From CAVQJU01 sp963755195 (GTDB lineage Bacteria > Acidobacteriota > Vicinamibacteria > Vicinamibacterales > CAVVIG01): DNA of 64,000 bases. Every line of letters starts with the position of its first letter. Within the stretch, counting starts at the first letter, position 1. The notes below the pieces were generated by a model. The model did no database searches. It had not been told where the DNA came from and worked only from the letters and a program-made list of their open reading frames with translations. The stretch covers positions 434,001 through 498,000 of the forward strand of contig CAVWIZ010000006.1 of NCBI GenBank assembly GCA_963755195.1, given 5' to 3'. Positions 26,092-33,465 of this stretch are shown one piece after another. A program made the position numbers and the translations under genes.

Positions 26092-26872
26092 CGCCCCACA
26101 GTTGACAAACATCTTCAGATCCTGAGACGCCCGGAAAAAAGCGGGACATGTTGTCGCCACACACCTTGCCGACCATGTCATTCAGGTAGGTCCCTTCAAC
26201 CAGGGAGTCGAGTCGACCAGACCAGGTGCTGCGATTCAAGTGTCCGCGCTGCGTGTCGAGCGATTCGCGCGGGATTTGCAGAAACCCGGCGAGGGCGGAG
26301 TATGACTGGTTTAGCTCGTGGGTCCTGAGAATGAGTCGTCGGCCTGGCGGGAGAGCCCGTGCGCAGGCATCCACATGACGGTTCCATGCGTTCAAGAAGG
26401 CGGCTAGAGAATAGACGCCGCAGGTTTCCAGTGCCCGATCGTCGCGGGTGTGAGGATAACGCTCTGGCTTGAACCACCAATCCAGAAAGGAGCGGACATC
26501 GGACGGAATCTGGCGACTGCTTAGATGTCCGACGATTGACTGAAGCCAGGTGTACGGGTCTCGAACGAGCACGATGAACCGGGAATGCGGAAACACGGCG
26601 AGCAGGCGACTGATGATGAACTGATTGGCCCAGGCGATGTCATATTCAAGATTCAGTCGGCGGTCCCGCCCAACGAGATAGGCGTCCACGGCAGCTGCGT
26701 CGAGTTCGCCGCGCGCCTCCCGCAGAATCAGATCTAGGAGTTGCTCACGCTCCGGTTCATGAGCTGCGCGGTAATGCGTCGCCAGCAGGCCGCACACCGA
26801 GGCCGTCCCGGACTTCGCCTGCCCGACACAGAAGGCTCTCACTGCTGGGCCGGAAGGACTGACTTCGCTCAT
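26084..26872 (-). CDS. Sulfotransferase-like P-loop protein
   Basis: 262 residues from MSEVSPSG. The PAPS 5'-phosphosulfate loop is FCVGQAKSGTASVCGLLA near residue 15-32, and the 3'-phosphate site is RFIVLVRDPYTWLQSIVGHLSS. The C-half keeps the WNRHVDACARALPPGRRLILRTHEL pattern of Sulfotransfer_3 proteins. It transfers sulfuryl groups from PAPS to an unknown acceptor. An in-frame ATG 16 codons upstream exists, but the extra residues would come from the neighbouring attC sequence. It is the first gene after attC site A on this strand. Confidence 0.8.
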   Translation of the reverse strand: MSEVSPSGPAVRAFCVGQAKSGTASVCGLLATHYRAAHEPEREQLLDLILREARGELDAAAVDAYLVGRDRRLNLEYDIAWANQFIISRLLAVFPHSRFIVLVRDPYTWLQSIVGHLSSRQIPSDVRSFLDWWFKPERYPHTRDDRALETCGVYSLAAFLNAWNRHVDACARALPPGRRLILRTHELNQSYSALAGFLQIPRESLDTQRGHLNRSTWSGRLDSLVEGTYLNDMVGKVCGDNMSRFFPGVSGSEDVCQLWGAP

Positions 26873-26884
26873 TGTGACTTGTCG

Positions 26885-26954
26885 ACCTAACGACTGCGCA
26901 TCACCAGCGGCGCTCCGCATTTACGTCTGCCGTCTGGTGCATGCGCTGTTAGGC
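26885..26954 (-). other. Integron attC site A
   Basis: Reading the minus strand, the outer boxes are GCCTAAC and GTTAGGT, fitting RYYYAAC and GTTRRRY. The inner arms GCGCATGCACCAG and CTGGTGATGCGC pair with one extrahelical G, and a second extra base (A) follows CACCAG. The loop is about 20 bases. The stop codon of the gene at 26949-27677 lies inside the first box, the arrangement expected for a gene cassette. Confidence 0.85.
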
Positions 26955-27677
26955 AGCAGAGGTTCCAGCAACTGCTTGCCACTTGAATCGGTTAAAGATG
27001 TTCGTAATCGTTTGATTGCCCGTGCCTGCGTTTCCCTGGAACATTACCCAACTTTTGAAGACCGGCCAATGCCTGAATGCCCTAATGTTTGCGACGGCCA
27101 GGCGCTCACATAATAGATCGTTGGAATTGAGCGCGTTCCAGTACCTTTCAAGGCCGTCAGCGATTCTGGCTGGCATCGGTGCCAAGAGTTCAAAGTCGAG
27201 CGACGGCAACGAATTGCTGTTGCCTTGACCATGCGCGGCGAAATGCCTGAGTGCAACGAGCGCGTCGACTGAGTAGCTGGCGGCACTCGTCTTGACGATT
27301 TCTTGTGTGTCCGGCACAGTGTCCGGCTGAGAAGACACGAGCCACTTGAAGCCCGTTTTCAGATCCTTCACGCTTCCGGTACTCTTCTTGTTGCCATTGA
27401 CGCAGCGCCCGAGAAGCTCGACACCAGCTGAAAAGACCGTGTACGCCGGGATGAACGTCACCTCACGCGGACCCCGATGCGAGAGCAAGATTTGCACGGA
27501 CTCGCAAATGTCGTGCGTAACACCGATGACGTAGGCGGCCTTGACCGTCAGTGGATAGAAGCCTGGATGACCCATAGCCTCTCTGTTGACCTCGAGCCAC
27601 AAAGCTTCCTGGTCTGCCCAACCTGGGCCGAAGTCCTTTGGTGTTTTGACCTTCACGTTGACGGGTGCTTCTTCCAT
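26949..27677 (-). CDS. Integron-cassette protein of unknown function
   Basis: 242 residues from ATG 27677 (a TTG two codons upstream is possible). It reads MEEAPVNVKVKTPKDFGPGW, then HPGFYPLTVKAAYVIGVTHDICESVQILL and VDALVALRHFAAHGQG. The composition is soluble with no signal peptide. No known domain is recognisable. Codon use and lower GC differ from the core genes to the left, consistent with transfer. Its stop codon is embedded in attC A and its 5' side borders the IS110 element, so it is one cassette now separated from its upstream attC by the insertion. Confidence 0.7.
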   Translation of the reverse strand: MEEAPVNVKVKTPKDFGPGWADQEALWLEVNREAMGHPGFYPLTVKAAYVIGVTHDICESVQILLSHRGPREVTFIPAYTVFSAGVELLGRCVNGNKKSTGSVKDLKTGFKWLVSSQPDTVPDTQEIVKTSAASYSVDALVALRHFAAHGQGNSNSLPSLDFELLAPMPARIADGLERYWNALNSNDLLCERLAVANIRAFRHWPVFKSWVMFQGNAGTGNQTITNIFNRFKWQAVAGTSAA

Positions 27678-27850
27678 TTTCAAACGCCTTCACCGGAGTC
27701 GATTCCTGCTGCCTAGACAGTATGGCTGTCACGGCTCAGTAGTAGCGGCGCCCAGTCGACGGCCGCCTGCGCGGGCCCGCTATTGAGGGGGGCCTGCTCG
27801 GCGGCGAGTAGTTCGACGGGACCGCGCTGAGATCGCGCCAGAGCAGCATA

Positions 27851-27927
27851 GACCTACCTCCTTGTCACATCGTGGATTATGTGTCGCGTCTCACGGCGTC
27901 ACAGGGCCACACACAAGGAGGTAGGTC
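27851..27927 (+). promoter_or_regulatory. Hairpin that hides the transposase ribosome site
   Basis: GACCTACCTCCTTGT (27851-27865) is a perfect 15-base reverse complement of ACAAGGAGGTAGGTC (27913-27927). The second arm contains the AAGGAGG ribosome site and stops at the transposase ATG. In an mRNA that includes both arms the site would be fully base-paired. Confidence 0.7.
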
Positions 27928-29040
27928 ATGGAGAACCGTGGCATGTTCGTAGGGCTGGATGTCCACAAGGAAACGATTGACGTCTCGATCGCGGACGGCG
28001 AGCGCCACGGCGAAGTCCGCCACTACGGCGTCATCGCGAGCGATCTCGAACCGCTCGACAAGGTGGTACGTGCGCTCCGCGCGCCCGACCGCCGTCTGCA
28101 CTTCGTCTACGAAGCTGGCCCGTGTGGGTTTGGGATCTATCGCCATCTGACCAAGCGCGGTGAAGACTGCGTCGTGGTCAGTCCGTCGATGATTCCGAAG
28201 CGCAGCGGGGATCGGGTGAAAACCGATCGTCGCGATAGCCAGATGCTCGCGCGCCTGCATCGCGCCGGCGAACTCCGGGCGATTTACGTCCCCGACGACA
28301 CCGACGAAGCCATGCGGGATCTCGTCCGTGCGCGCGAGGACGCGGTCGGCGTCGGCACGCAGGCCAAGTACCGACTGAAGGCGTTCCTGCTGCGGCAGGG
28401 GCGCCGCTATCCGGGGCGGGAGGGATGGACGCTCCCGTACCGCCGCTGGTTGACCGACCTCAGTTTTCCGAATGCCGCCCAACACATCGCGCTCCAGGAA
28501 TACCGCGACGCGATCGCCGAAACCGAGCAGCGGATCGACCGGCTCACGGAGCAACTCCGGCAGCTCGCGCCGTCGTGGCGCTGGGCGCCGGTTGTCGCCG
28601 CGCTGCAGGCGCTGGGCGGGGTGTCGTTCCTGACTGCCGTTGCGCTCGTCGCCGAACTCGGCGACCTCACGCGCTTCCGGCATCCGCGCGAGCTCATGGC
28701 GTATCTCGGGCTCGTGCCGTCGGAACATTCGAGTGGGCCCGCGGTCCGGCGCGGGGCGATCACCAAGGCCGGCAATCCCCACGTCCGCCGCTTGCTCGCC
28801 GAGTCGGCCTGGGCGTATCAAGGGATTCCCCGGATTGGGCGCCAGCATGCGTACCGGCAGGAAGCCTTGCCGAAGGTCGTGTGTGACATCGCGTGGAAAG
28901 CTCAACTCCGGCTGACCACCCGCTTCCGGCGCCTGGTCGCGCGAGGGAAGGCCAAACCGAAGGTCGCCACCGCGATCGCGCGCGAGCTCTCGGGGTTTGT
29001 CTGGGCGATTGCGCGGGAGGTGTCGCCCCCGGCGCGGTAA
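27928..29040 (+). CDS. IS110-family DEDD transposase
   Basis: 370 residues. The N-terminal RuvC-like DEDD domain shows VGLDVHKETIDVSI (first Asp), FVYEAGPCG (Glu) and VKTDRRDSQMLARL (two Asp). A helical linker precedes the C-terminal Tnp20 domain with LGGVSFLTAVALVAELGDLTRFRHPRELMAYLGLVPSEHSSG. This segment holds the conserved serine, followed by ITKAGNPHVRRLLAESAW. IS110 enzymes recombine element ends with target DNA using a guide RNA from the element. The frame is intact, so the element may be active. Confidence 0.93.
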   Translation: MENRGMFVGLDVHKETIDVSIADGERHGEVRHYGVIASDLEPLDKVVRALRAPDRRLHFVYEAGPCGFGIYRHLTKRGEDCVVVSPSMIPKRSGDRVKTDRRDSQMLARLHRAGELRAIYVPDDTDEAMRDLVRAREDAVGVGTQAKYRLKAFLLRQGRRYPGREGWTLPYRRWLTDLSFPNAAQHIALQEYRDAIAETEQRIDRLTEQLRQLAPSWRWAPVVAALQALGGVSFLTAVALVAELGDLTRFRHPRELMAYLGLVPSEHSSGPAVRRGAITKAGNPHVRRLLAESAWAYQGIPRIGRQHAYRQEALPKVVCDIAWKAQLRLTTRFRRLVARGKAKPKVATAIARELSGFVWAIAREVSPPAR

Positions 29041-29333
29041 CTGGCGGCGCAGGGACAGGACGTGGTCGCTCATCGATCGGTTCGGCGGCACGGTGACCAG
29101 GTGGAGAATCCTCGAGGTCGTTAAGGGCGGCAGCTTCGGCTGCGATGTCCGTGCCTAGAGCGAGGCAGCTCCGCGACGCACAGAAGTCTGGCGGTATCCA
29201 ATCCGCGAATATCAGCAGCGTCAACCGTCGCTAAAACATCGTGCCGCCGGACCGATCGATGAACGCAGACTGAGAAACGGCAGAATGATCACTCACGATG
29301 CTGAGGGACGGGAAGGCTTTGCTGACTTGACAG
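29041..29333 (+). ncRNA. Predicted guide (seek/bridge) RNA region of the IS
   Basis: No gene is present between the transposase stop and the right end. IS1111-type elements encode their target-selecting RNA here. A stable UUCG-capped hairpin (GCAGC-TTCG-GCTGC, 29130-29143) is flanked by GTCGTTAA (29117-29124) and TGCCTAGA (29152-29159). The first resembles the attC flank GTCGTTGA and the second equals the left flank TGCCTAGA at 27710-27717. These are short matches and only suggestive. Confidence 0.45.
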
Positions 29334-29343
29334 GTGACAGCCA

Positions 29344-29439
29344 TATCAACGACAGCCGCTCAGCCGCGAGCGGCGTTTTGCACGGTTCGAACTGCCCAAC
29401 GTCACGGGGCCGCTCGGCGGCTGCAGCGGCCTGTTAGAC
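29344..29439 (-). other. Integron attC site C, interrupted by the IS
   Basis: On the minus strand the first box is GTCTAAC, five bases after the stop of the cassette gene at 29444. Arms GCCGCTGCAGCCGCCGAGCGG and CCGCTCGCGGCTGAGCGGC pair with two extrahelical bases. The second box begins GTTGA and runs straight into the terminal repeat of the IS at 29345. The IS has therefore entered at or beside the recombination point. Confidence 0.8.
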
Positions 29440-29443
29440 CGCG

Positions 29444-30010
29444 CTATTTGACGTTGCCGTCACTCAGATCCGCTCGGAGTGTTTTCATGAAATTCGGGTG
29501 TGCTTCGCCCCAAGCGAGAGCCCTCTTCCAAGCCTCCCGCAAGTGCTCGTCACCTGCCCAATGCTCGAACAACGGTCTCAGTCTCTCCTGTTCAAGCACG
29601 TGTTCCAAGAACCCTTGTTCGATCGCCCGCCGAACTTGCTCATCTCCTCGGCGAAAGGTGTCGGTGATGGCGGCGGCCGATTCCGCCAAGATCGCCGTTC
29701 TGTCCTCTTGCATGCTCGCCAGGTGATCGAACCAACCCTCGAGTTGACCGGCCGCGTCGTACCGTGTCGACAGTGAATCATCCTGCGGATCTTCCTGGAT
29801 GCATCGAAGTAAGTACGCTCGGATGACCGCACACGTTTCCTCCGGTTCGAGACGTGGTTCGATCCGGTGCCACGCCTCGTCAGTCAGTCGGTACAGTGAA
29901 GAGAGTTCTGCGAGGTTGTTGGCACGCCGGATCCATTCACGGACTCGTGGCCGGGGCAACGAATCAGCAGATCTTAATGCCGCTAGGATGTCCGCGTTCA
30001 AATCGTCCAT
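29444..30010 (-). CDS. Integron-cassette protein of unknown function
   Basis: 188 residues, acidic and helical. It starts MDDLNADILAALRSADSLPRP. It continues YRLTDEAWHRIEPRLEPEETCAVIRAYLLRCIQEDP and ends HWAGDEHLREAWKRALAWGEAHPNFMKTLRADLSDG. There is no signal peptide. The pattern resembles small proteins found in immunity or cassette contexts, but I cannot assign a family. It is bracketed by attC B (upstream, 17 bases from the start) and attC C (downstream), forming one complete cassette of about 590 bp. Confidence 0.75.
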   Translation of the reverse strand: MDDLNADILAALRSADSLPRPRVREWIRRANNLAELSSLYRLTDEAWHRIEPRLEPEETCAVIRAYLLRCIQEDPQDDSLSTRYDAAGQLEGWFDHLASMQEDRTAILAESAAAITDTFRRGDEQVRRAIEQGFLEHVLEQERLRPLFEHWAGDEHLREAWKRALAWGEAHPNFMKTLRADLSDGNVK

Positions 30011-30026
30011 CGATCTGGTTTTGTCG

Positions 30027-30109
30027 GTCTAACGTTCAAATGAGCCGCGCGCCGGCGGCGTCATGTCGCACAGCCTGTCAGGCGCGTCGGCTCCATTTGA
30101 AGGTTAGCC
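30027..30109 (-). other. Integron attC site B
   Basis: Minus strand boxes are GGCTAAC and GTTAGAC. Arms TCAAATGGAGCCGACGCGCC and GGCGCGCGGCTCATTTGA pair along their whole length with exactly two extrahelical bases, a G and an A six bases apart. The loop is about 27 bases. This is the clearest site of the array and is nearly identical to attC E at 53506. Confidence 0.9.
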
Positions 30110-30144
30110 AGCCCGTTCTTGTGCTCGATCGGCATTGCCAGGAG

Positions 30145-30603
30145 TTACCTCTTCATCTGGGGCAAGCTCGCATCAATGGCCGCGCGATACTCATCGAAAC
30201 CCCTGATTCCGTGAATCGAGGCTGCCTCTTCCTTGGTACGGCCGTCGAGAACGGCAATCGTGCCTGTTGACCCGGCATTGTCATCGAAGAACTTCTCAAG
30301 TCCGAGTCTCTTGGCTTCGGCTCTGCTCCGGTCCGTAGTCGCCTGATTCGTAAAGTCGAAAACCACAAAGTTCGCACGCCCTGAGTACGCCACTTCGATT
30401 TGCGACCAGACCGTCTTGGTCAGCATGCAGATCGGACACCATTTGGCGTGGAGTTTCACGACGTACGGTCTGCTTGTGTTGGAGGCTTCCACAGCAGAGA
30501 TCGTCGGCACGATCGGGGTTGCGTTCCGGACGCACATGACCGAGGCGACGGCAACCAGCGCAACCGCCAAGAACAGTACGACGAGAAGCGCGTTCTTGAT
30601 CAT
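30145..30603 (-). CDS. Membrane-anchored thioredoxin-like protein (cassette)
   Basis: 152 residues from MIKNALLVVLFLAVALVAVASV, a membrane anchor or signal segment. The domain has VVKLHAKWCPICMLTKTVWSQIE with a CPIC redox motif, then FVVFDFTNQATTDRSRAEAKRLGLEKFF, and the cis-Pro region is replaced by GSTGTIAVLDGRT. This is a short thioredoxin fold facing the periplasm, with a probable disulphide-reducing role. An in-frame ATG seven codons upstream is less likely because it precedes the anchor. attC B lies 35 bases after the stop. Confidence 0.8.
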   Translation of the reverse strand: MIKNALLVVLFLAVALVAVASVMCVRNATPIVPTISAVEASNTSRPYVVKLHAKWCPICMLTKTVWSQIEVAYSGRANFVVFDFTNQATTDRSRAEAKRLGLEKFFDDNAGSTGTIAVLDGRTKEEAASIHGIRGFDEYRAAIDASLPQMKR

Positions 30604-31344
30604 GTGGCACTCGATATGTGGCAACGCTCTGTCTGGCTGTTCTTGGAGTAGACGGACAAGTCAACACGCAGGCTATCTAGAACGCAACGCGGCCGATCGA
30701 CGCAAACATCTCCAGTAACGGCGGGATGTTAGCATGGGCGCCACGATCTCCAGCTTCCCACGATAGGCCGCGGCGCCCGAACTAGACTGCGGTGGGCCGC
30801 CAGCCTAAGAGCGCAAAAGGCCGCTCGACGAGAGCCTTCAAGCCGCTGAATGAGCGCCGGTTGTGCGACCGAACGCCGCCAATGAAGCGACGAGATAGAC
30901 TGCGAATGCCCGCAGGAACCGTTGAGGTTTGACCAATTAAAGCCGATCGAGCCAACCGTGCAGCGATTGCCACCGCCTTCTGGATCACTGACTTGTGCAA
31001 GTGAAGGCAGACGCAATCATCGGGCTCAACCCAGTGAGGAACGTCGGAGAGTGCCCGATCACAGGTGTTGCCACCCGCTCGTGACATGGCAACGGCGCGC
31101 TGGTGACACACGCCGCGCGGGCGTCGCGCTCCGGTGCCTCGATTCGGCAAACGATAGAAGTCGGCGCGACGGTTGGTCGCACCAAAACACGCCGCCGGCC
31201 ACCGCCGCGAGAGGCCACACTTGGCCCGAGCGCCAAACACTAATCAATATTGCCGGCGACGTGTTTTGCCGAGCCGATCTTCGTGTTTGCGGAATCGAGG
31301 CGCCGGAGCGCGACGGCCATCGGCAGCGACGCACATACGTTTAG
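30604..31344. other. 740-bp stretch without a confident gene
   Basis: Frames longer than 90 codons exist on both strands but lack family features or run through the palindrome at 31123. The stretch holds a copy of the boundary motif (minus strand GCTAACATCCCGCCGTTACTG at about 30737-30717) and the long palindrome. It marks the right edge of the first accessory block. Confidence 0.5.
31123..31314. repeat. Long nested imperfect palindrome
   Basis: The outer arms 31123-31165 and 31273-31314 pair over about 40 bases with few mismatches. Inner arms 31184-31199 (AAAACACGCCGCCGGC) and 31252-31267 pair at 15 of 16 positions. The total is about 190 bp. It could be a non-autonomous element or a decayed large attC; no coding function is evident. 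Confidence 0.6.
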
Positions 31345-32277
31345 TTACTGGCTGGCGGCGATCTCATCGCGATAGCGGACAATGCTGCGCATGAAGGTCC
31401 CGGTGCTGACCGTGTGCGCCCAGCCCAGGTCGTCGAGCTTGAGCTGGGCGGCCAGCTGGTCGTTCGAGACTTTGCTGCGCACGAGCTCCCGCATCCGATC
31501 GTTCATCGTCTTCAGCTTGGGAACATAGGCTCGAACATCGTCCCTGGTGAGCACGCGGCCGTGGCCCGGAATCACCGTGTCGAAGTCGAGCGTCATCAGG
31601 TGCTCGAGCGTCTTGACGAATTCGACGGCGCTTCCGCCGTTGTCGTAATCGATGACCGGCATCCCGTCGATCACGAGATCGCCCGTATGCACGGTCCGCA
31701 GGTCGGGGAAGTAGATCACCGTGTCGCCGTTGGTGTGGCCCCGCCCGAAGTACAGCATGCGCACTTCGACGCCGCCGAGGTGAATCGCCTCCTGATCGGT
31801 GAACGTGATTCGCGGGGGGCCGGGCTGCTTGTTCCTGAGGATGTTCTCGCGGACGTTTCTGTGCGCGATGATCTCGATGCCGAGATCCATCACGGCGCCG
31901 TTGCCCCCGATGTGGTCGGCATGGTGATGACTGTTGAGCAGGTACTTGATGGGCTGCGAGGTGACGCTCTTCACCCTGGCCATCACGTCCGGGACGTTCT
32001 GGACGAACTTGTCGTCGACGACGATCGCGCCTTCCGGGGTGACGCGAACGGCCACGTCGCCCGGTTCGTGCAGCAGGCCATCGTCCGTGTTCCGGCCGTT
32101 GCACCCGCCCGGCGCGCACGGATCGAACGGCCCGCGGATGACGTACAGGTTGGCTTTCACCTGTTCCACCCGCATCGGCTGCGGGGTGAGCCCGGCGGGC
32201 GGCGACGACTGCGTCGCGCCTCGCGCGGCGACGAGCGAGAGCACGGCGACCGCCGCCAGCGCGAGTGAGGTACGCAT
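31345..32277 (-). CDS. Exported metallo-beta-lactamase-fold hydrolase
   Basis: 310 residues with a signal peptide (LALAAVAVLSLVAARGAT). The zinc motif is LLNSHHHADHIGG near residue 110-122, followed by the His of RGHTNGDTVIYF, the bridging Asp in HTGDLVIDG and the last His in VIPGHGRVL. The insert PFDPCAPGGCNGRNTDDG near the N-terminus is seen in acidobacterial exported members. Substrate unknown. It may be lactonase-, glyoxalase- or quinoprotein-associated. RBS GAGGGAA lies upstream. Confidence 0.88.
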   Translation of the reverse strand: MRTSLALAAVAVLSLVAARGATQSSPPAGLTPQPMRVEQVKANLYVIRGPFDPCAPGGCNGRNTDDGLLHEPGDVAVRVTPEGAIVVDDKFVQNVPDVMARVKSVTSQPIKYLLNSHHHADHIGGNGAVMDLGIEIIAHRNVRENILRNKQPGPPRITFTDQEAIHLGGVEVRMLYFGRGHTNGDTVIYFPDLRTVHTGDLVIDGMPVIDYDNGGSAVEFVKTLEHLMTLDFDTVIPGHGRVLTRDDVRAYVPKLKTMNDRMRELVRSKVSNDQLAAQLKLDDLGWAHTVSTGTFMRSIVRYRDEIAASQ

Positions 32278-32325
32278 CAGGTTCCCTCGTCAGGCTGCGG
32301 CCCTGAAAGGGGCCGCGCTACGTGA

Positions 32326-33465
32326 CTACTTCGACATCGAGGTGACGTCGTAGTACGACGCGATTTGGCCCCGGTTGAAGGCCTTGAGCAACTCGGCAAC
32401 CGAGCACAATCGCGTCTGGGCCCGAAAGCCGAACCCCGTTCCCGTCGGCTGATAGCCGCGATTGGAGATCGACCGGATGAACGTGGTCTTGGCGTCGATC
32501 GGCAGCGTGGCGACGTTCGCGTAGTACTTCCGCCAGTTGACGTCGCTCTGGAACAGATACTGCTCGACGTTTGACGTGTAGATGGCCGTGACGGTGGCGT
32601 CGTGGCTCTTCAGATACCGGCCGACCGAGCGCAGGGCCTTCGGTCCGGCAAAGTCTCCCGTCAGCGGCACGATCGCGTTGCGCTTTTCCATATCGATCAG
32701 GATCCGGAAGTTCTCCTCGGTGGCGAGGTAGCTGCGATGCTCGCCCTGGCCGTCGGTCTCGGTCATGAGCGTCGAGTACGTGGGAAAGCGAAATCCGCCG
32801 CCGAATGCCGCGCCCGAGAACGAGTAGTTCAATTCGGGCCCCGCCTTGTAGAACGCGCTGTACACGTACTCGAGGCCGCCGATGTCCTCCTGGGTGAGCG
32901 CAAACTTGTGAGCCTTGACCAGATGGTCGGTGGCGGCCTGCAGATTGCGCTGGTACAGCTCTTCGCTCGGCGCCGCCAGCGCGTAGGCGTCGATCAGTTC
33001 TTCGACCGATGTCTTGTCGGTCAGATTCACCGGGCGCGGCCGCGCGAACAGGCGCGAAAGAAAGTCCGCCCGATCCGACGACAGCTCGATGAACGCCTTG
33101 TAGAGCAGGTGCAGGTTCATGTTGCCGCGGCGGATGTCCACGATGAACGCGAGCCGCGGGCGGAGCGCCACGAGGTACGTGAAGTTCTGCTCGGGCCCGA
33201 CGCCGAGGTAGACGCCGCCGGTCGGCAGGTTCGCCTGCAGCGTCGGGATGACGTGCTGATACGCGTTCTCGTTCGACAGCAGGTTGTCCGATCGGAAATA
33301 GCCGTTCGGCTCGGAGAAGTCGTCCACGAGCCGCCAGAACTCCTGGTCGGTCAGCTGCGCGGGCACGCTCCTGGCCGACAGCGTGCGCCCGTACGTATAG
33401 AGAAGGACGGCGCCGCACATCACGAGCGTCGCGAGCACGGCGGCGAGCCTGCGGCGATGCATCAT
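32326..33465 (-). CDS. Membrane-anchored protein with a Rossmann-like GVGPEQNF motif, function unknown
   Basis: 379 residues. An N-terminal anchor (LAAVLATLVMCGAVLLYTYG) is followed by LTDQEFWRLVDDFSEPNGYFRSDNLLSNE and TGGVYLGVGPEQNFTYLVALRPRLAFIVDIRRGN. This resembles the first two motifs of a methyltransferase fold (G-x-G-x-x, then an acidic strand end). The rest is family-specific. I know this type only as a conserved hypothetical of soil bacteria. Its ATG overlaps the stop of the PLP-enzyme gene (ATGA), so the two proteins are made together. Confidence 0.72.
   Translation of the reverse strand: MMHRRRLAAVLATLVMCGAVLLYTYGRTLSARSVPAQLTDQEFWRLVDDFSEPNGYFRSDNLLSNENAYQHVIPTLQANLPTGGVYLGVGPEQNFTYLVALRPRLAFIVDIRRGNMNLHLLYKAFIELSSDRADFLSRLFARPRPVNLTDKTSVEELIDAYALAAPSEELYQRNLQAATDHLVKAHKFALTQEDIGGLEYVYSAFYKAGPELNYSFSGAAFGGGFRFPTYSTLMTETDGQGEHRSYLATEENFRILIDMEKRNAIVPLTGDFAGPKALRSVGRYLKSHDATVTAIYTSNVEQYLFQSDVNWRKYYANVATLPIDAKTTFIRSISNRGYQPTGTGFGFRAQTRLCSVAELLKAFNRGQIASYYDVTSMSK

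Larger units (their letters stand above)
27721..29345 (+). mobile_element. IS110-family (IS1111-type) insertion sequence
   Basis: The 1625-bp element is bounded by a perfect 12-bp inverted repeat, TATGGCTGTCAC (27721-27732) and GTGACAGCCATA (29334-29345). It carries one DEDD transposase with about 195 bases of leader and about 305 bases of trailer. Short inverted ends and a long downstream non-coding part indicate the IS1111 branch of IS110. The right end overlaps the GTTGATA core box of attC site C. Both the attC location and the orientation recall the published IS1111-attC group, which targets integron cassette sites. Confidence 0.85.

Noticed and set aside
27928..29040. Transposase as the missing integron integrase
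   Set aside because: It has DEDD and serine motifs of IS110, not the R..HxxR..H..Y residues of a tyrosine recombinase.
30782..31240. Minus-strand frame of 152 codons between the thioredoxin-like and MBL genes
   Set aside because: It runs through one arm of the 31123 palindrome, has no recognisable domain or ribosome site, and its composition looks non-coding.
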